Part shown: piece after piece, positions 54,226 through 63,472 of the stretch
Position numbering within the stretch: position 1 is the first letter of the stretch
How the letters are laid out: every line of letters begins with the position of its first letter
Source: Streptomyces shenzhenensis
GTDB taxonomy: Bacteria > Actinomycetota > Actinomycetes > Streptomycetales > Streptomycetaceae
Assembly (NCBI RefSeq): GCF_021462265.1
Contig: NZ_JAJONF010000001.1
Span: 1 to 64,000, forward strand
Length of the DNA: 64,000 nucleotides
Direction of reading: 5' to 3'
The notes under the pieces: generated by a model
Seen by the model: only the letters and a program-made list of their open reading frames with translations
The model's database searches: none
What the model was told of the DNA's origin: nothing
Position numbers and translations under genes: made by a program

Positions 54226-54483
54226 ACGCTCGGGATCCGGCCGCCATTGACTACGGTGAGTGCTGTTCACGTTGCACGGGGTCGTCGGCGGGTTTCCCTG
54301 GAGTGCGGATGGTTATTGCGGGGTGCGTGGCGCGGGGGCGGTTCTCCTCAAGTGCGGTGACCGGCCGGAGGGCTGACGGGGCGGTGCCTGTTTCTGACGA
54401 CGCCCGCCCTTCGATGAATCGCTGATGCGTTCGAATATAAGTCGCTTGCGGGTCGCTGACCGGGGCTGATGAGGTTAGAGTAA

Positions 54484-54499
54484 TCGAACGCGAGTACGA
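54484..54499. promoter_or_regulatory. LexA (SOS) box before dnaE2
   Basis: TCGAACGCGAGTACGA differs at one base from the actinobacterial SOS box TCGAAC-N4-GTTCGA. It lies 53 bp before the dnaE2 start, as expected for DNA-damage induction. Confidence 0.75.
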
Positions 54500-54551
54500 T
54501 GAACATATAGGGCGTATGTTCAGAAAAGGGGTGAAGTGATGGAGGTGCGGC

Positions 54552-57500
54552 ATGACGGGCTTCGCTCATCTGCACGTCGCGTCCGGTTACTCCGCCCGCT
54601 ACGGCGCCTCCCACCCCGAGCAGCTCGTCCGGCGGGCGGCCGAGCGGGGCATGTCCGCGCTCGCGCTCACCGACCGGGACACCGTCACCGGGGCTGTTCG
54701 ATTCGCACGGGCCTGTGCGAAGGAGGGGGTCCGGCCGGTCTTCGGCATCGACCTGGCGGTTCAGGCCCTTGCGCCCCCGCCGCCCGCCCAGCGCCGGCGC
54801 ACCCCGGCGCGCGGCGGCGCGCACGTGGTCGAGCCGCCGCTGCGGTTCGTGCTGCTCGCCCAGGACCGGGAGGGCTGGGCGCGGCTGTGCCGGATCACGT
54901 CGGCCGCTCATGTCGGTGCCGTGTCCGGTACGCCGCCGGTGGTGCCGTGGGAGGCGCTGCGCGAGTACGGCGGCCCGGGCCTGACCGTGCTGCTCGGTCC
55001 GCTCTCGGAGCCGGTGCGGGCCCTGTCGGCGGGCCGGGAGGACGTCGCGGTGAAGCTGCTGGCGTCCTGGCAGGAGATCTTCGGGAGGGATGTTCGATTG
55101 GAAGCCGTCGCGCAGAAACGTTCCGGCATGGGTCCGGGATCCCTGCGTCTGGCCGCCCGCACCCTCGCGCTGGCCGACCGCACCGGCACCACCGCCGTGC
55201 TCTCCAACGCCGTCCGCTACGCCGACCCCGGCGAGCACCGCCTCGCCGACGTTCTGGACGCCGCCCGCCTGCTGCGGCCGATCGACCGGCGACGGCTGGA
55301 CAGCGGACAGCGCTGGCTCAGGGACGAGAGATCAATGGCAGCCGTCGCCCGCATGGTCGCCGAATGCGCCGGAGCGGACGACCGCCGGGCCCGCCGGCTG
55401 ATGGCGGACACCGCGGCCACCGCGACAGCGTGCATCGTCGACCCGGCGGCCGACCTCGGTCTCGGCACCCCGCACCTCCCCGAACCGGCACTCTTCGGCG
55501 CCGAGCCGGGAGCCGGCGGCGCGGCCCGGCTGCTCCGCCTGCGCTGCGAGGACGGCCTGGTCCGCCGCGGCCTCGACCGCGACCGGGAGGCACTCGCCCG
55601 ACTGGACGAGGAGCTCGCCGTCATCTCCCACTGGAACTACGACGCGTACTTCCTCGCCATCGGACAGGTCGTCGCCGACATCCGGGCCAAGGGCATCCGG
55701 GTCGCCGCCCGCGGCTCCGGCGCCGGTTCCCTGGTCTGCCACGCCCTGGACATCGCCACCGCCAACCCGCTCGACCACAGCCTGCTGTTCGAACGCTTCC
55801 TGAGCAGGCGCCGGGAGTCGCTGCCCGACATCGACATCGACGTGGAGTCCGCCCGGCGCCTGGAGTGCTACGACACGATCTTCGAACGCTTCGGCAAGGA
55901 GCGGGTGGCGGTCACCGCGATGCCCGAGACCTACCGCGCCCGCCGCGCCCTGCGCGACACCGGCCTCGCCCTCGGTATCGCGCCCGCCGACGTCGACCGG
56001 ATCGCCAAGAGCTTCCCGCACCTGCGCGCCTGTGACATCACCGGTGCCCTCGCCGAACTGCCCGAACTGCGCCGGCTGGCCGCCGAGGCGCACCGGTACG
56101 GCCCCCTGTGGGAACTCGCCGAGGGCCTCGACTCCCTGGTCCACGGCATGGCCATGCATCCCTGTGGCGTGGTCGTCAGCGACGCCACCCTCCTGGACCG
56201 GCTGCCGGTGCAGCCCACCCCGCAGGGCGACTACCCGATGGCCATGGCCGCGAAGGAGGAGATCGAGGCGCTCGGCAACATCAAACTCGACGTCCTGGGC
56301 GTCCGGATGCAGTCCGCGATGGCCCACGCCGTCACCGAGATCGAACGGACCACCGGCAACCACATCGACCTCGACAACCCCCGGCAGGTACCGCTCGACG
56401 ACGTCTTCGCCTTCAAGCTCATCCAGTCCAGCCAGACCCTGGGCCTGTTCCAGCTGGAGTCGCCCGGTCAGCAGGACCTGCTGTCCCGGCTCCAGCCCCG
56501 CGACGTGCAGGACGTCATCGCCGACATCAGCCTCTTCCGTCCCGGCCCGGTCGCCGGCGGCATGCCCGAGCGGTACATCGCCGCCCGTCATGGCGGTTCG
56601 CCCGGGTACGCGCACCCCGACCTGGAGCCGGTGCTCGCGGACACCTACGGCGTGACCATCTGGCATGAGCAGATCATCGAGACGCTGCGGGTGCTGACCG
56701 GCTGCGACCGGGCCTTCGGCGAGGTCACCCGGCGGGCGCTCGGCGACAAGGAACAGCTGCCCAGGATCAGGGACTGGTTCCACCAGCGGGCCGGCGCGCG
56801 TGGCTACAGCGCGGCCGTGCGGGACGAGGTGTGGAAGACCGTCGAGGCCTTCGGGGCGTACGGCTTCTGCCGCGCCCACGCGGTCGCCTTCGCCGTACCC
56901 GCCCTGCAGAGCGCGTGGCTCAAGGCGCACTACCCGGCGTTCCTGCTGGCCGGCCTCCTCGAGCACGACCCCGGGATGTGGCCCAAGCGGGTCCTCGTCT
57001 CCGACGCCCGCCGCCGCGGTGTCCCCGTCCTGCCCGTCGACGTCAACAACTCCCGGGTGCGGCACACCGTGGAGAAGACCGACGGAGACCGGTGGGGCGT
57101 GCGGCTGGCGCTGTCCGCGGTGCACGGCATCGGCGAGGCGGAGTGCGCCCGGATCGAGGAGGGGCAGCCGTACGGTTCGCTGTCGGACTTCTGGCAGCGG
57201 GCCCGCCCCAGCAGGCCGGTCGCCGAGCGCCTCGCCGAGATCGGTGCCCTGAACGGTCTGCACGACGGCCGCCTCACCCGGCGTGACCTGCTGCTCCAGA
57301 TCGCCGAACTCCATCGCCAGTCCCGCAACCGGTCCGCGCACGAGGGTCAGCTGCCCCTCACCGCGGACGCCGTCGGCGGGGCCGAGCCGAGCGGGCTGCC
57401 GGAGATGACCGGCCGTGAGGCCCTGAGCGCCGAGCTGAGCACGCTCGGTATCGACGTCTCCAGGCACCTGATGGAGCACCACCACCGGCTGCTGCGGGAG

Positions 57501-58004
57501 ATCGGCGCGACCGACGCGGCGCACCTGGCCGGTATGCGCGCCGGTCAGCAGGTCCTGGTCGCGGGGGTACGGGCTTCCACCCAGACCCCGCCGATCGCGA
57601 GCGGCAGGCGGATCATCTTCGTCACGCTGGAGGACGGGTCCGGGCTGGTCGACCTGGCCTTCTTCGAGGACTCGCACCCGGCGTGCGCGTACACCGTCTT
57701 CCACAGCGGGCTGCTGCTGGTGCGTGGCACGGTCCAGGTGCGCGGCAGTCGTCGTACCGTCGTCGGCACGATGGCCTGGGACCTGGACGAGATCGCCGCC
57801 GCCCGCCGCGACCACGGTCCCGAGGCCGCCCTCGCCCTGCTCGGCGCCCGTAGCCCGCATCCGACCCCCGCTCAGCCGCGGCGCACCCTGGCCGACGGCA
57901 CCGCGGGCGCCCGCCTGCACCCGTACGCCGACCTCCAGCCCGCCGGCACCCGCTCGGCCGACCTGAAGAAGTTCGGCCACCGCAGCCCCGGGAGCGCGGG
58001 ATGA
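54552..58004 (+). CDS. dnaE2: Error-prone DNA polymerase III alpha subunit DnaE2
   Basis: 1150 residues. A PHP domain opens the protein (HLHVASGYSARYGASHPEQL), the C-family palm carries Asp426, Asp428 and Asp430 (LPDIDIDVESARR), then the thumb/fingers (FQLESPGQQDLLSRLQPRDV, GFCRAHAVAFAVPALQSAWL), helix-hairpin-helix (ALSAVHGIGEAECARI) and OB fold. The length and adjacency to imuB identify DnaE2 rather than the replicative DnaE1. It performs damage-induced mutagenic synthesis. GGAGGTG precedes ATG 54552; it overlaps imuB by ATGA. Confidence 0.96.
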   Translation: MTGFAHLHVASGYSARYGASHPEQLVRRAAERGMSALALTDRDTVTGAVRFARACAKEGVRPVFGIDLAVQALAPPPPAQRRRTPARGGAHVVEPPLRFVLLAQDREGWARLCRITSAAHVGAVSGTPPVVPWEALREYGGPGLTVLLGPLSEPVRALSAGREDVAVKLLASWQEIFGRDVRLEAVAQKRSGMGPGSLRLAARTLALADRTGTTAVLSNAVRYADPGEHRLADVLDAARLLRPIDRRRLDSGQRWLRDERSMAAVARMVAECAGADDRRARRLMADTAATATACIVDPAADLGLGTPHLPEPALFGAEPGAGGAARLLRLRCEDGLVRRGLDRDREALARLDEELAVISHWNYDAYFLAIGQVVADIRAKGIRVAARGSGAGSLVCHALDIATANPLDHSLLFERFLSRRRESLPDIDIDVESARRLECYDTIFERFGKERVAVTAMPETYRARRALRDTGLALGIAPADVDRIAKSFPHLRACDITGALAELPELRRLAAEAHRYGPLWELAEGLDSLVHGMAMHPCGVVVSDATLLDRLPVQPTPQGDYPMAMAAKEEIEALGNIKLDVLGVRMQSAMAHAVTEIERTTGNHIDLDNPRQVPLDDVFAFKLIQSSQTLGLFQLESPGQQDLLSRLQPRDVQDVIADISLFRPGPVAGGMPERYIAARHGGSPGYAHPDLEPVLADTYGVTIWHEQIIETLRVLTGCDRAFGEVTRRALGDKEQLPRIRDWFHQRAGARGYSAAVRDEVWKTVEAFGAYGFCRAHAVAFAVPALQSAWLKAHYPAFLLAGLLEHDPGMWPKRVLVSDARRRGVPVLPVDVNNSRVRHTVEKTDGDRWGVRLALSAVHGIGEAECARIEEGQPYGSLSDFWQRARPSRPVAERLAEIGALNGLHDGRLTRRDLLLQIAELHRQSRNRSAHEGQLPLTADAVGGAEPSGLPEMTGREALSAELSTLGIDVSRHLMEHHHRLLREIGATDAAHLAGMRAGQQVLVAGVRASTQTPPIASGRRIIFVTLEDGSGLVDLAFFEDSHPACAYTVFHSGLLLVRGTVQVRGSRRTVVGTMAWDLDEIAAARRDHGPEAALALLGARSPHPTPAQPRRTLADGTAGARLHPYADLQPAGTRSADLKKFGHRSPGSAG

Positions 58005-58999
58005 GCGGGACGCTGGGGACGAGTGCGCGGCGGCGGCACATCGCCCACCTCCACCTGCACGCGGCACTGACCGAGGCCCAGTACGGCGATGTAATCGAAC
58101 TGATGTCTGGAATCACGCCGCACGTCCAGGCCGTTCCGCCCGACGCCGTCCAGCTCGACCTGACGTCGGCGCTCCGGTACTTCGGGCTGTCCCCTTATGA
58201 CGTAGTGCAGTTGGCGAAGATGAGGCTGAAGGCCCTCTACGGCATCGACAGCAGCGCCGGGCTCGCGGGCAACCGCATGCTGGCGGCCATGGCCGCCGAC
58301 GCGTCCGCGCCCGGGGACACCACCTGGGTTCCCCTCGGGCAAGCGGCTGACTGGCTGTATCCGCGGCCGGTCACCGCGCTGCCCGGGGTCGGCCGCGGCA
58401 CGGCGGAAACGCTTCGCAGATACGGTCTGCACACCATCGGCCAGATCGTCGACCTGCCCGCGGGGACCCTGCAACGGCTCCTCGGCGCGGGCCCCGCCCG
58501 GCTGCTGGCCGAACGCGCCCACGGCCACGACCCCCGCCCGGTCACCCCCTCGGAACCGGCGGCGCACCTGGCCGCCGACCTCGTGCTGGAACGGGACTGC
58601 CTCGACCCGGCGCAGCATCACCGAGCCGTCCTCGAACTCGCCGACCAGATCGGACAACGCCTGCGCGTCGAACACCTGATCGCCGGTCGGCTCACCCTCA
58701 CGGTGCGGTATGCCGACCGCAGCTCCACCACGCGCACCCGCACACTGCCGGAGCCGACCGACCACTCACCCGCCCTCGCGGCCAGTGCTCTGACTCTGCT
58801 GAACGCACTGGGGCTACAGCGAGCACGGGTCCGCGCTTTCGCGGTCCGCGCGGACGCCCTGCTGCCCGAAGACGATGCCTACCGCCAGCTCTCCCTGGAT
58901 CCCGGCGACGATCGCGCCCGAGCGGCCGAGGCGGCCGCCGACCGCGCCCGCCGCCGCTTCGGGCTGAAGGCTGTACGTCGAGCGACTCTGGCTGACTGA
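58001..58999 (+). CDS. imuB: ImuB-like, catalytically dead Y-family polymerase homologue
   Basis: 332 residues. The DinB-like little-finger and HhH region is clear (LPGVGRGTAETLRRYGLHTI, GAGPARLLAERAHGHDP), but the palm is shortened and the catalytic carboxylates are gone: the S-x-D-E-A-F-L-D motif is replaced by PPDAVQLDLTSALRYF, and the first Asp site by LHLHAALTE. In mycobacteria ImuB bridges DnaE2 to the sliding clamp. Here no imuA' gene accompanies it. ATG 58001 overlaps dnaE2 (ATGA). Confidence 0.9.
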   Translation: MSGTLGTSARRRHIAHLHLHAALTEAQYGDVIELMSGITPHVQAVPPDAVQLDLTSALRYFGLSPYDVVQLAKMRLKALYGIDSSAGLAGNRMLAAMAADASAPGDTTWVPLGQAADWLYPRPVTALPGVGRGTAETLRRYGLHTIGQIVDLPAGTLQRLLGAGPARLLAERAHGHDPRPVTPSEPAAHLAADLVLERDCLDPAQHHRAVLELADQIGQRLRVEHLIAGRLTLTVRYADRSSTTRTRTLPEPTDHSPALAASALTLLNALGLQRARVRAFAVRADALLPEDDAYRQLSLDPGDDRARAAEAAADRARRRFGLKAVRRATLAD

Positions 59000-59091
59000 C
59001 TGACTGACGGACGTGGACGCCGGGACGAACGGAATACCCCTGGTCGTGGGCCTTCTTTGCCCTTTTGGCCATCACTGGTCAAACTGGTGAC

Positions 59092-59658
59092 ATGATGCAT
59101 GTCTTCAAGTGTGGTCACCCAGTGCTGGACTTTGTCGGGACCCTGCGGGCGCGGCGCACCGCCGAGCCGGTCGAGGTCCTCACTTCACCGGAAAGCCTCA
59201 ACGCCTGGTTCCGTGAGTCCGGCATCGCGGACCGGGACACGCCGTGCGCGCCGGCCGACCTGGAGCACGCGGTGGCCCTGCGCGAGGCGATCTACCTGCT
59301 CATCGTCGCCAGGCTGGCGGGTGACGTCTACGACGCCGACGCGCTCATGCTCGTCAACGACAGGGCCCGTACGCCGTCCGCCATCCCGCAGCTGACCCCC
59401 ACGGGGCGACGGATCGAAGCCACGGCGCCGCAGGCTCTGTCATCGATTGCCCGGCAGACCATACAGCTCCTCGGCGGACCGGACGCGGCACTGCTCAAGG
59501 AGTGCAGCAGGCCGGAGTGCACCCAGGTCTACGTCGACCGGTCGCATGGGAGCCGCCGGGAGTGGTGCGCCATGGATCCGTGCGGAAACAGGGTGAAGGC
59601 GGCCGCCTATCGAGCGCGCAAGCGCAGGAGCGAGGCCCCGACGGCGCAGGCTCACTGA
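59092..59658 (+). CDS. ABATE/CGNR zinc-finger regulator
   Basis: 188 residues. The N-terminal stress-response ABATE domain (LDFVGTLRARRTAEPVEVLT, EAIYLLIVARLAGD) is followed by a CGNR zinc finger: CSRPECTQVYVDRSHGSRRE then WCAMDPCGNRVKAAAYRARK, with four Cys ligands. Probably a DNA-binding regulator; targets unknown. ATG 59092 or 59095; the Shine-Dalgarno is weak. A direct repeat ACTGGTCA/ACTGGTGA (59076-59091) before the start may be its own operator. Confidence 0.88.
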   Translation: MMHVFKCGHPVLDFVGTLRARRTAEPVEVLTSPESLNAWFRESGIADRDTPCAPADLEHAVALREAIYLLIVARLAGDVYDADALMLVNDRARTPSAIPQLTPTGRRIEATAPQALSSIARQTIQLLGGPDAALLKECSRPECTQVYVDRSHGSRREWCAMDPCGNRVKAAAYRARKRRSEAPTAQAH

Positions 59659-59798
59659 CACGGGCGCGTGCGCGTCCCGGGGGTGCCAGGCGTCGACTGC
59701 CGCTGGTCCCCGAAGGGCCTCGGCATCGCCCGGCGACCCCGGCCGGCGCGTGGGGTGGCAGGGGGGGTGGTGGGGCGTCCTGCCCGGCGCCGTCAGGG

Positions 59799-60815
59799 TC
59801 AGGCCGCCGTGTCGAGCACGACGCGGAAGCGCGCCTCGCCTGACAGCATGCGCTCGTAGGCCTCCGGCGCCCGGGTGAAGGGCATGACCTCGATGCCGGC
59901 GCGGATCCCGTGGGCGAGGGCGAAGGCGAGGTTGTCCTCGTTCTCGATGGACGACCCGGTCAGGCTGCCGACGACGGAGTGCGTGCCGAAGATCAGGTCA
60001 GGAGTGGCGACGGTCAGCGGGTCGGGCCCCACACCGACCACGACCAGCCTGCCGTTCGGCGCGAGACCGCGGACCAGCGGATTCATCGACGCGCCGCTGG
60101 CCGCCGTGGCCACGATGAGGGAAGCGCCGCCCAGGGCGCTGAGCGCGGTTCCGGGATCGGTACCGGTGCTGTCGATGTACTCGTGGGCGCCGAACTGCCG
60201 TGCGTGCGCCTCCTTCTCCTTCCCGCGCGCCACGGCGGCGACCCGGTAGCCGAGGCTGCGTGCGTACTGCAGGGCCAGGTGCCCCAGCCCGCCGATGCCC
60301 TGCACGGCGACCAGCGCGCCGGCCCTGGTCGGCCCCTGCTGGAGGGCGATGAAGGTGGTCAGTCCGGCGCACAGCAGCGGAGCGGCGTCGATCGCGGATA
60401 TCCCTTCGGGAACCCGCACCAGCCCGCTGGCCCGGGCATAGGCCACCTCCGCGTACCCGCCGTCGACGGTGGTTCCGGTCTGCTCCTGGTTCTTGCAGTT
60501 CACGAAGTCACCGCGGCGGCACGGCTCGCACTCCCAGCACTGGCCGTTCAGGAAGCCGACGCCGACACGGTCACCGGGCTGCCAGGCGGTGACGCCTGCC
60601 CCGACGGCGTCGATGACGCCGACGAGCTCATGGCCGGGAACGAGCGGGCGCGAGGGGCCGCTGCGCAACCCCTCCACGGCCAGCACGTCGGTGTGGCAGA
60701 CACCGCAGGCCTCCACACGCAGGCGTACCTGGCCTGGTGCGGGATCTGTCAGCTCTCGCTCGACCAACTGGAGGTTGTGGACGCCGGTGGCCTCGAAGGC
60801 CCGGTATGTGGGCAC
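59799..60815 (-). CDS. Zinc-dependent alcohol dehydrogenase (MDR family)
   Basis: 338 residues. Catalytic zinc ligands are in ACGVCHTDVLA and PGHELVG; the structural zinc lobe is CWECEPCRRGDFVNC; the NAD loop is GIGGLGHLALQYARSLG. It resembles ADH enzymes for primary alcohols or aldehydes. GTG 60815 lies 6 bases after AGGAG. It diverges from the TetR gene, and both promoters carry the same 18-bp operator, so the regulator most likely controls this enzyme. Confidence 0.93.
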   Translation of the reverse strand: MPTYRAFEATGVHNLQLVERELTDPAPGQVRLRVEACGVCHTDVLAVEGLRSGPSRPLVPGHELVGVIDAVGAGVTAWQPGDRVGVGFLNGQCWECEPCRRGDFVNCKNQEQTGTTVDGGYAEVAYARASGLVRVPEGISAIDAAPLLCAGLTTFIALQQGPTRAGALVAVQGIGGLGHLALQYARSLGYRVAAVARGKEKEAHARQFGAHEYIDSTGTDPGTALSALGGASLIVATAASGASMNPLVRGLAPNGRLVVVGVGPDPLTVATPDLIFGTHSVVGSLTGSSIENEDNLAFALAHGIRAGIEVMPFTRAPEAYERMLSGEARFRVVLDTAA

Positions 60816-60924
60816 GACTGCTCCTGAGTGTGATGCTGCCCGGGAGGGCAGGGGTGGGTGCCGAGACCGGCGGCTCCACGACGCACCGCGGCGGCGCGGG
60901 CCCCGGCTCGACGGCGAGGTTATC

Positions 60925-60942
60925 AAAATGACCGGTCGTCTT
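60925..60942. promoter_or_regulatory. TetR operator at the adh promoter
   Basis: AAAATGACCGGTCGTCTT is a near-palindrome about 110 bp before the adh start. It shares 13 of 18 bases with the complement of the site at 61279-61296. Confidence 0.65.
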
Positions 60943-61278
60943 AAACGCTAACCCATCTCCGCCCTCGGGTGAACCCCTGCCCCGCGGCGGGGGCGGTCGA
61001 GACGGCGCCGCGTAGTCCCGGTCTGCGGGCGAGGCGGTTCGGTTCGTGGGGACGTGCGTTTGGTGCGCGGCAGGAACGAAATGATGAACGCGCAGGTCAT
61101 GGGGCCTATGGGTGTGCCTGGCGCGGTCCACGGCGGATGCCCCCGAGACGGGTGTTCGCGGCCGGTCGCGTCCAGGGCCGCGGGCGGTCGGCCCAGGCTC
61201 AGCGGTGAGTGGCGTCTCGGGGGCGATCGCGCCGGGTGAGGAAGGGGACTCACGACCGTTGCGCGGCTTCCTGGCTAT

Positions 61279-61296
61279 AATATGGTCGGTCATCTT
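61279..61296. promoter_or_regulatory. TetR operator at the tetR promoter
   Basis: AATATGGTCGGTCATCTT (complement AAGATGACCGACCATATT) overlaps a TATAAT -10-like element and is followed by a leader of about 115 bases to the TetR start, consistent with autorepression. Confidence 0.65.
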
Positions 61297-61412
61297 GATG
61301 AGCGGCGCCGCTTTCCCATGACCCGAGCGGTGACGGCCTCTTGCCGCGCACGTACCCGCGGAGACGCCTCCGGTGTCGTACGAGGTGCCTGACAGGTCAT
61401 CAGAAGGTGGGA

Positions 61413-61994
61413 ATGATGGGGCGAGCGTCCAAGCGGGAGGAGATCGCGCAGGCGGCCTTCCGGCAGTTCCACGCGCAGGGCTTCAACGCCACGGGGATCA
61501 GCGACATCGTCAAGGCCGCGGGTGTTCCCAAGGGCTCGTTCTACAACCACTTCTCCAGCAAGGAGGAGAGCGCCCTGGAGGCGCTGAACCGGTACGGGGC
61601 CTCTTTGCGTTTCGAGATGCTCACAGCGTCGGACAGTCACCCGCTGGACAGGCTCCGGGCGCACTTCGAGTTCCTGAGCAAGGATATGGTGGAGAACGGG
61701 TTCGTCCGTGGATGCCTGGTAGGCAACTTCGGCGCGGAGGTCGCCGACCACAACGAGGAGATCCGGGCCGCGGTCAAGCGGGGGTTCGACCGGTGGACGG
61801 CGCGGATCCGTCAGGTGCTCGCCGAGGCCCAGGAGGCGGGTGACCTCGACGACGATCTCGACATCGAGGCCACCGCGCTGTTCATCCTCAGCGCGTGGGA
61901 GGGGGCGCTGATTGCCGCGCGCGCCGACAAGTCGGCTTCGGCCGTGGACGCGTTCTTCCGTACCGTCTTCGGCGTGTTGCTGCGCCGGAAGTGA
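61413..61994 (+). CDS. TetR/AcrR family regulator
   Basis: 193 residues. The N-terminal HTH is AAFRQFHAQGFNATGISDIV then KAAGVPKGSFYNHFSSKEE; the C-terminal ligand domain is TetR_C type (MVENGFVRGCLVGNFGAEVA). ATG 61413 and 61416 are both possible after GAAGGTGGG. It is divergent from adh with shared operators. The ligand is likely an aldehyde, quinone or alcohol-related compound, by family analogy only. Confidence 0.93.
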   Translation: MMGRASKREEIAQAAFRQFHAQGFNATGISDIVKAAGVPKGSFYNHFSSKEESALEALNRYGASLRFEMLTASDSHPLDRLRAHFEFLSKDMVENGFVRGCLVGNFGAEVADHNEEIRAAVKRGFDRWTARIRQVLAEAQEAGDLDDDLDIEATALFILSAWEGALIAARADKSASAVDAFFRTVFGVLLRRK

Positions 61995-62590
61995 TCGTCC
62001 TGCTCGCCGGCCCGCGGTGAGCGCCCTGGGGGAGTCCCGGCCGGCCCGGGGTGCCTCCTTGTGCCGCACGGCGCCGTGCTTCCCTCCTGCGCCTGCCGTT
62101 TCGGCTCCGGCCTCGTCACCCTCGCACGGCACACGGACGGCTGGGCCACGAGGCCGTGTGTACCGTGCGGCGAACCGAACGACGGCCGCCCGCACGAGGC
62201 CGCGGCCATCGGGCCGACGCCGGTCGTGGACGACGAAGCGGGCGCCCCGGCCGGGGCACCGTCACCGAACCGCCGTGCACCTCGGGGTCCCCACGCGGGC
62301 GGCAAGTCGGCTTGTCGATGAAGTCGTGCGCGAGGGATATGCGAAGCGCCGGCCTCACCCCGGGGTGAGCATTTCGCGCGGATCGCTCCTTATAGTCCGC
62401 TCGGGCCTGCCTGGTGATGGTCTGTCAGGGTTGTGTCTGAGCCATTGGTTATCACTGGAAGTTTTTACTGACGCGTAACTTCACGCTTCCACTACTCGTC
62501 CGTAACTTGATGAGTGAACAGCATCCTCGTGATCCGGATCACAGGGCGTAAGGCCGTCGCACCTCCCTTGAGCCGCAAGGAGATCACTCG
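61995..62590 (+). other. Intergenic region tetR - lipase
   Basis: 596 bases. It has one weak Cys-containing ORF (62061-62321) and, from about 62390, an AT-rich lipase promoter with two CGTAACTT repeats at 62474-62481 and 62501-62508, and an inverted pair TGGAAG/CTTCCA around the first. Confidence 0.4.
62061..62321 (+). CDS. Doubtful small Cys-containing ORF
   Basis: 86 codons from GTG 62061 with mostly G/C third positions. CACRFGSGLVTLARHTDGWA then TRPCVPCGEPNDGRP has four Cys that could form a zinc ribbon. No Shine-Dalgarno, and the second half looks non-conserved. May be a real small protein or chance. Confidence 0.25.
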   Translation: MPHGAVLPSCACRFGSGLVTLARHTDGWATRPCVPCGEPNDGRPHEAAAIGPTPVVDDEAGAPAGAPSPNRRAPRGPHAGGKSACR

Positions 62591-63451
62591 ATGCTGCCCT
62601 GGAAACGAGTGCTCAGACCCCTGACCGCGCTACTCCTGGCCGCCGCCGTCGCCACCGTTCCCGCCGCCACCGCCCACGCGTCGAGCGCCCCCAGTACCGG
62701 CTGGAACGACTACTCCTGCCGTCCCTCCGCCGCCCACCCCCGCCCCGTGATCCTGGTCCACGGCACCCTTGGCAACTCCGTCGACAACTGGCTCTCCCTC
62801 GCCCCGTATCTGGAGGACCGCGGCTACTGCGTCTTCTCCCTCGACTACGGCCAGCTCGACGGTGTCCCCGTCTTCTACGGCCTCGGTCCCATCGACAAGT
62901 CGGCAGAGCAACTCTCCGCCTTCGTGGACAAGGTGCTCGCCGCGACCGGCGCCGCCAAGGCCGATCTCGTCGGCCACTCCCAGGGCGGCATGATGCCCCG
63001 CTACTACCTGAAGTTCCTCGGCGGTGCCGCCAAGGTGAACGCCCTCGTCGGCCTCGCCCCCGACAACCACGGCGCCACCATCAGCGGCCTCACCAACCTG
63101 CTGCCGTACTTCCCCGGCGCCACGGACCTGATCAAGGCCACCACCCCCGGCCTCGCCGACCAGATCCCCGGCTCCGCCTTCCTCACCAAGCTCAACGCGG
63201 GCGGCGACACCGTCCCCGGAGTGCACTACACGGTCGTCGCCACCAAGTACGACGAGGTGGCCACGCCCTGGCAGAGCCAGTACCTGACCGGCTCCGACGT
63301 CCACAACGTCCTGCTCCAGGACCTGTGCTCGCTCGACCTCTCCGAACACGTGGCGATCGCGCTCTTCGACCGCATCGCCTTCCACGAGGTGGCCAACGCG
63401 CTCGACCCCGCGCACGCCACCGCCACCACCTGTGCGTCGGCGTTCAGCTGA
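62591..63451 (+). CDS. Secreted triacylglycerol lipase (alpha/beta hydrolase)
   Basis: 286 residues. Signal peptide LTALLLAAAVATVPAATAHA then SS; oxyanion HGTLGNSVDNW; nucleophile Ser130 in GHSQGG; probable Asp221 (KYDEVATPW) and His253 (SEHVAIA). Several Cys pairs support export. It matches the Streptomyces LipA type, which hydrolyses long- and medium-chain glycerides outside the cell. AAGGAGAT lies 7 bases before ATG 62591. In S. exfoliatus a LuxR-type activator gene (lipR) follows lipA; none follows here. Confidence 0.93.
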   Translation: MLPWKRVLRPLTALLLAAAVATVPAATAHASSAPSTGWNDYSCRPSAAHPRPVILVHGTLGNSVDNWLSLAPYLEDRGYCVFSLDYGQLDGVPVFYGLGPIDKSAEQLSAFVDKVLAATGAAKADLVGHSQGGMMPRYYLKFLGGAAKVNALVGLAPDNHGATISGLTNLLPYFPGATDLIKATTPGLADQIPGSAFLTKLNAGGDTVPGVHYTVVATKYDEVATPWQSQYLTGSDVHNVLLQDLCSLDLSEHVAIALFDRIAFHEVANALDPAHATATTCASAFS

Positions 63452-63472
63452 GCCACGGCCCAACTGAACGCC

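Larger units (their letters stand above)
53827..54551 (+). other. Intergenic region SPFH gene - dnaE2
   Basis: 725 bases with only a 35-codon signal-peptide-like ORF (54118). From about 54250 the DNA is unusually AT-rich and contains the LexA box and dnaE2 promoter. A 7-bp inverted pair (GAACATA ... TATGTTC, 54501-54521) follows the LexA box. Confidence 0.45.
60816..61412. other. Divergent control region adh / tetR
   Basis: 597 bases. Matching operators lie at 60925-60942 and 61279-61296. Between them (60960-61260) the DNA is GC-rich without a gene that I can support; short frames there lack a Shine-Dalgarno. TATAAT at 61276-61281 beside the second operator is a likely -10 box. Confidence 0.5.
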
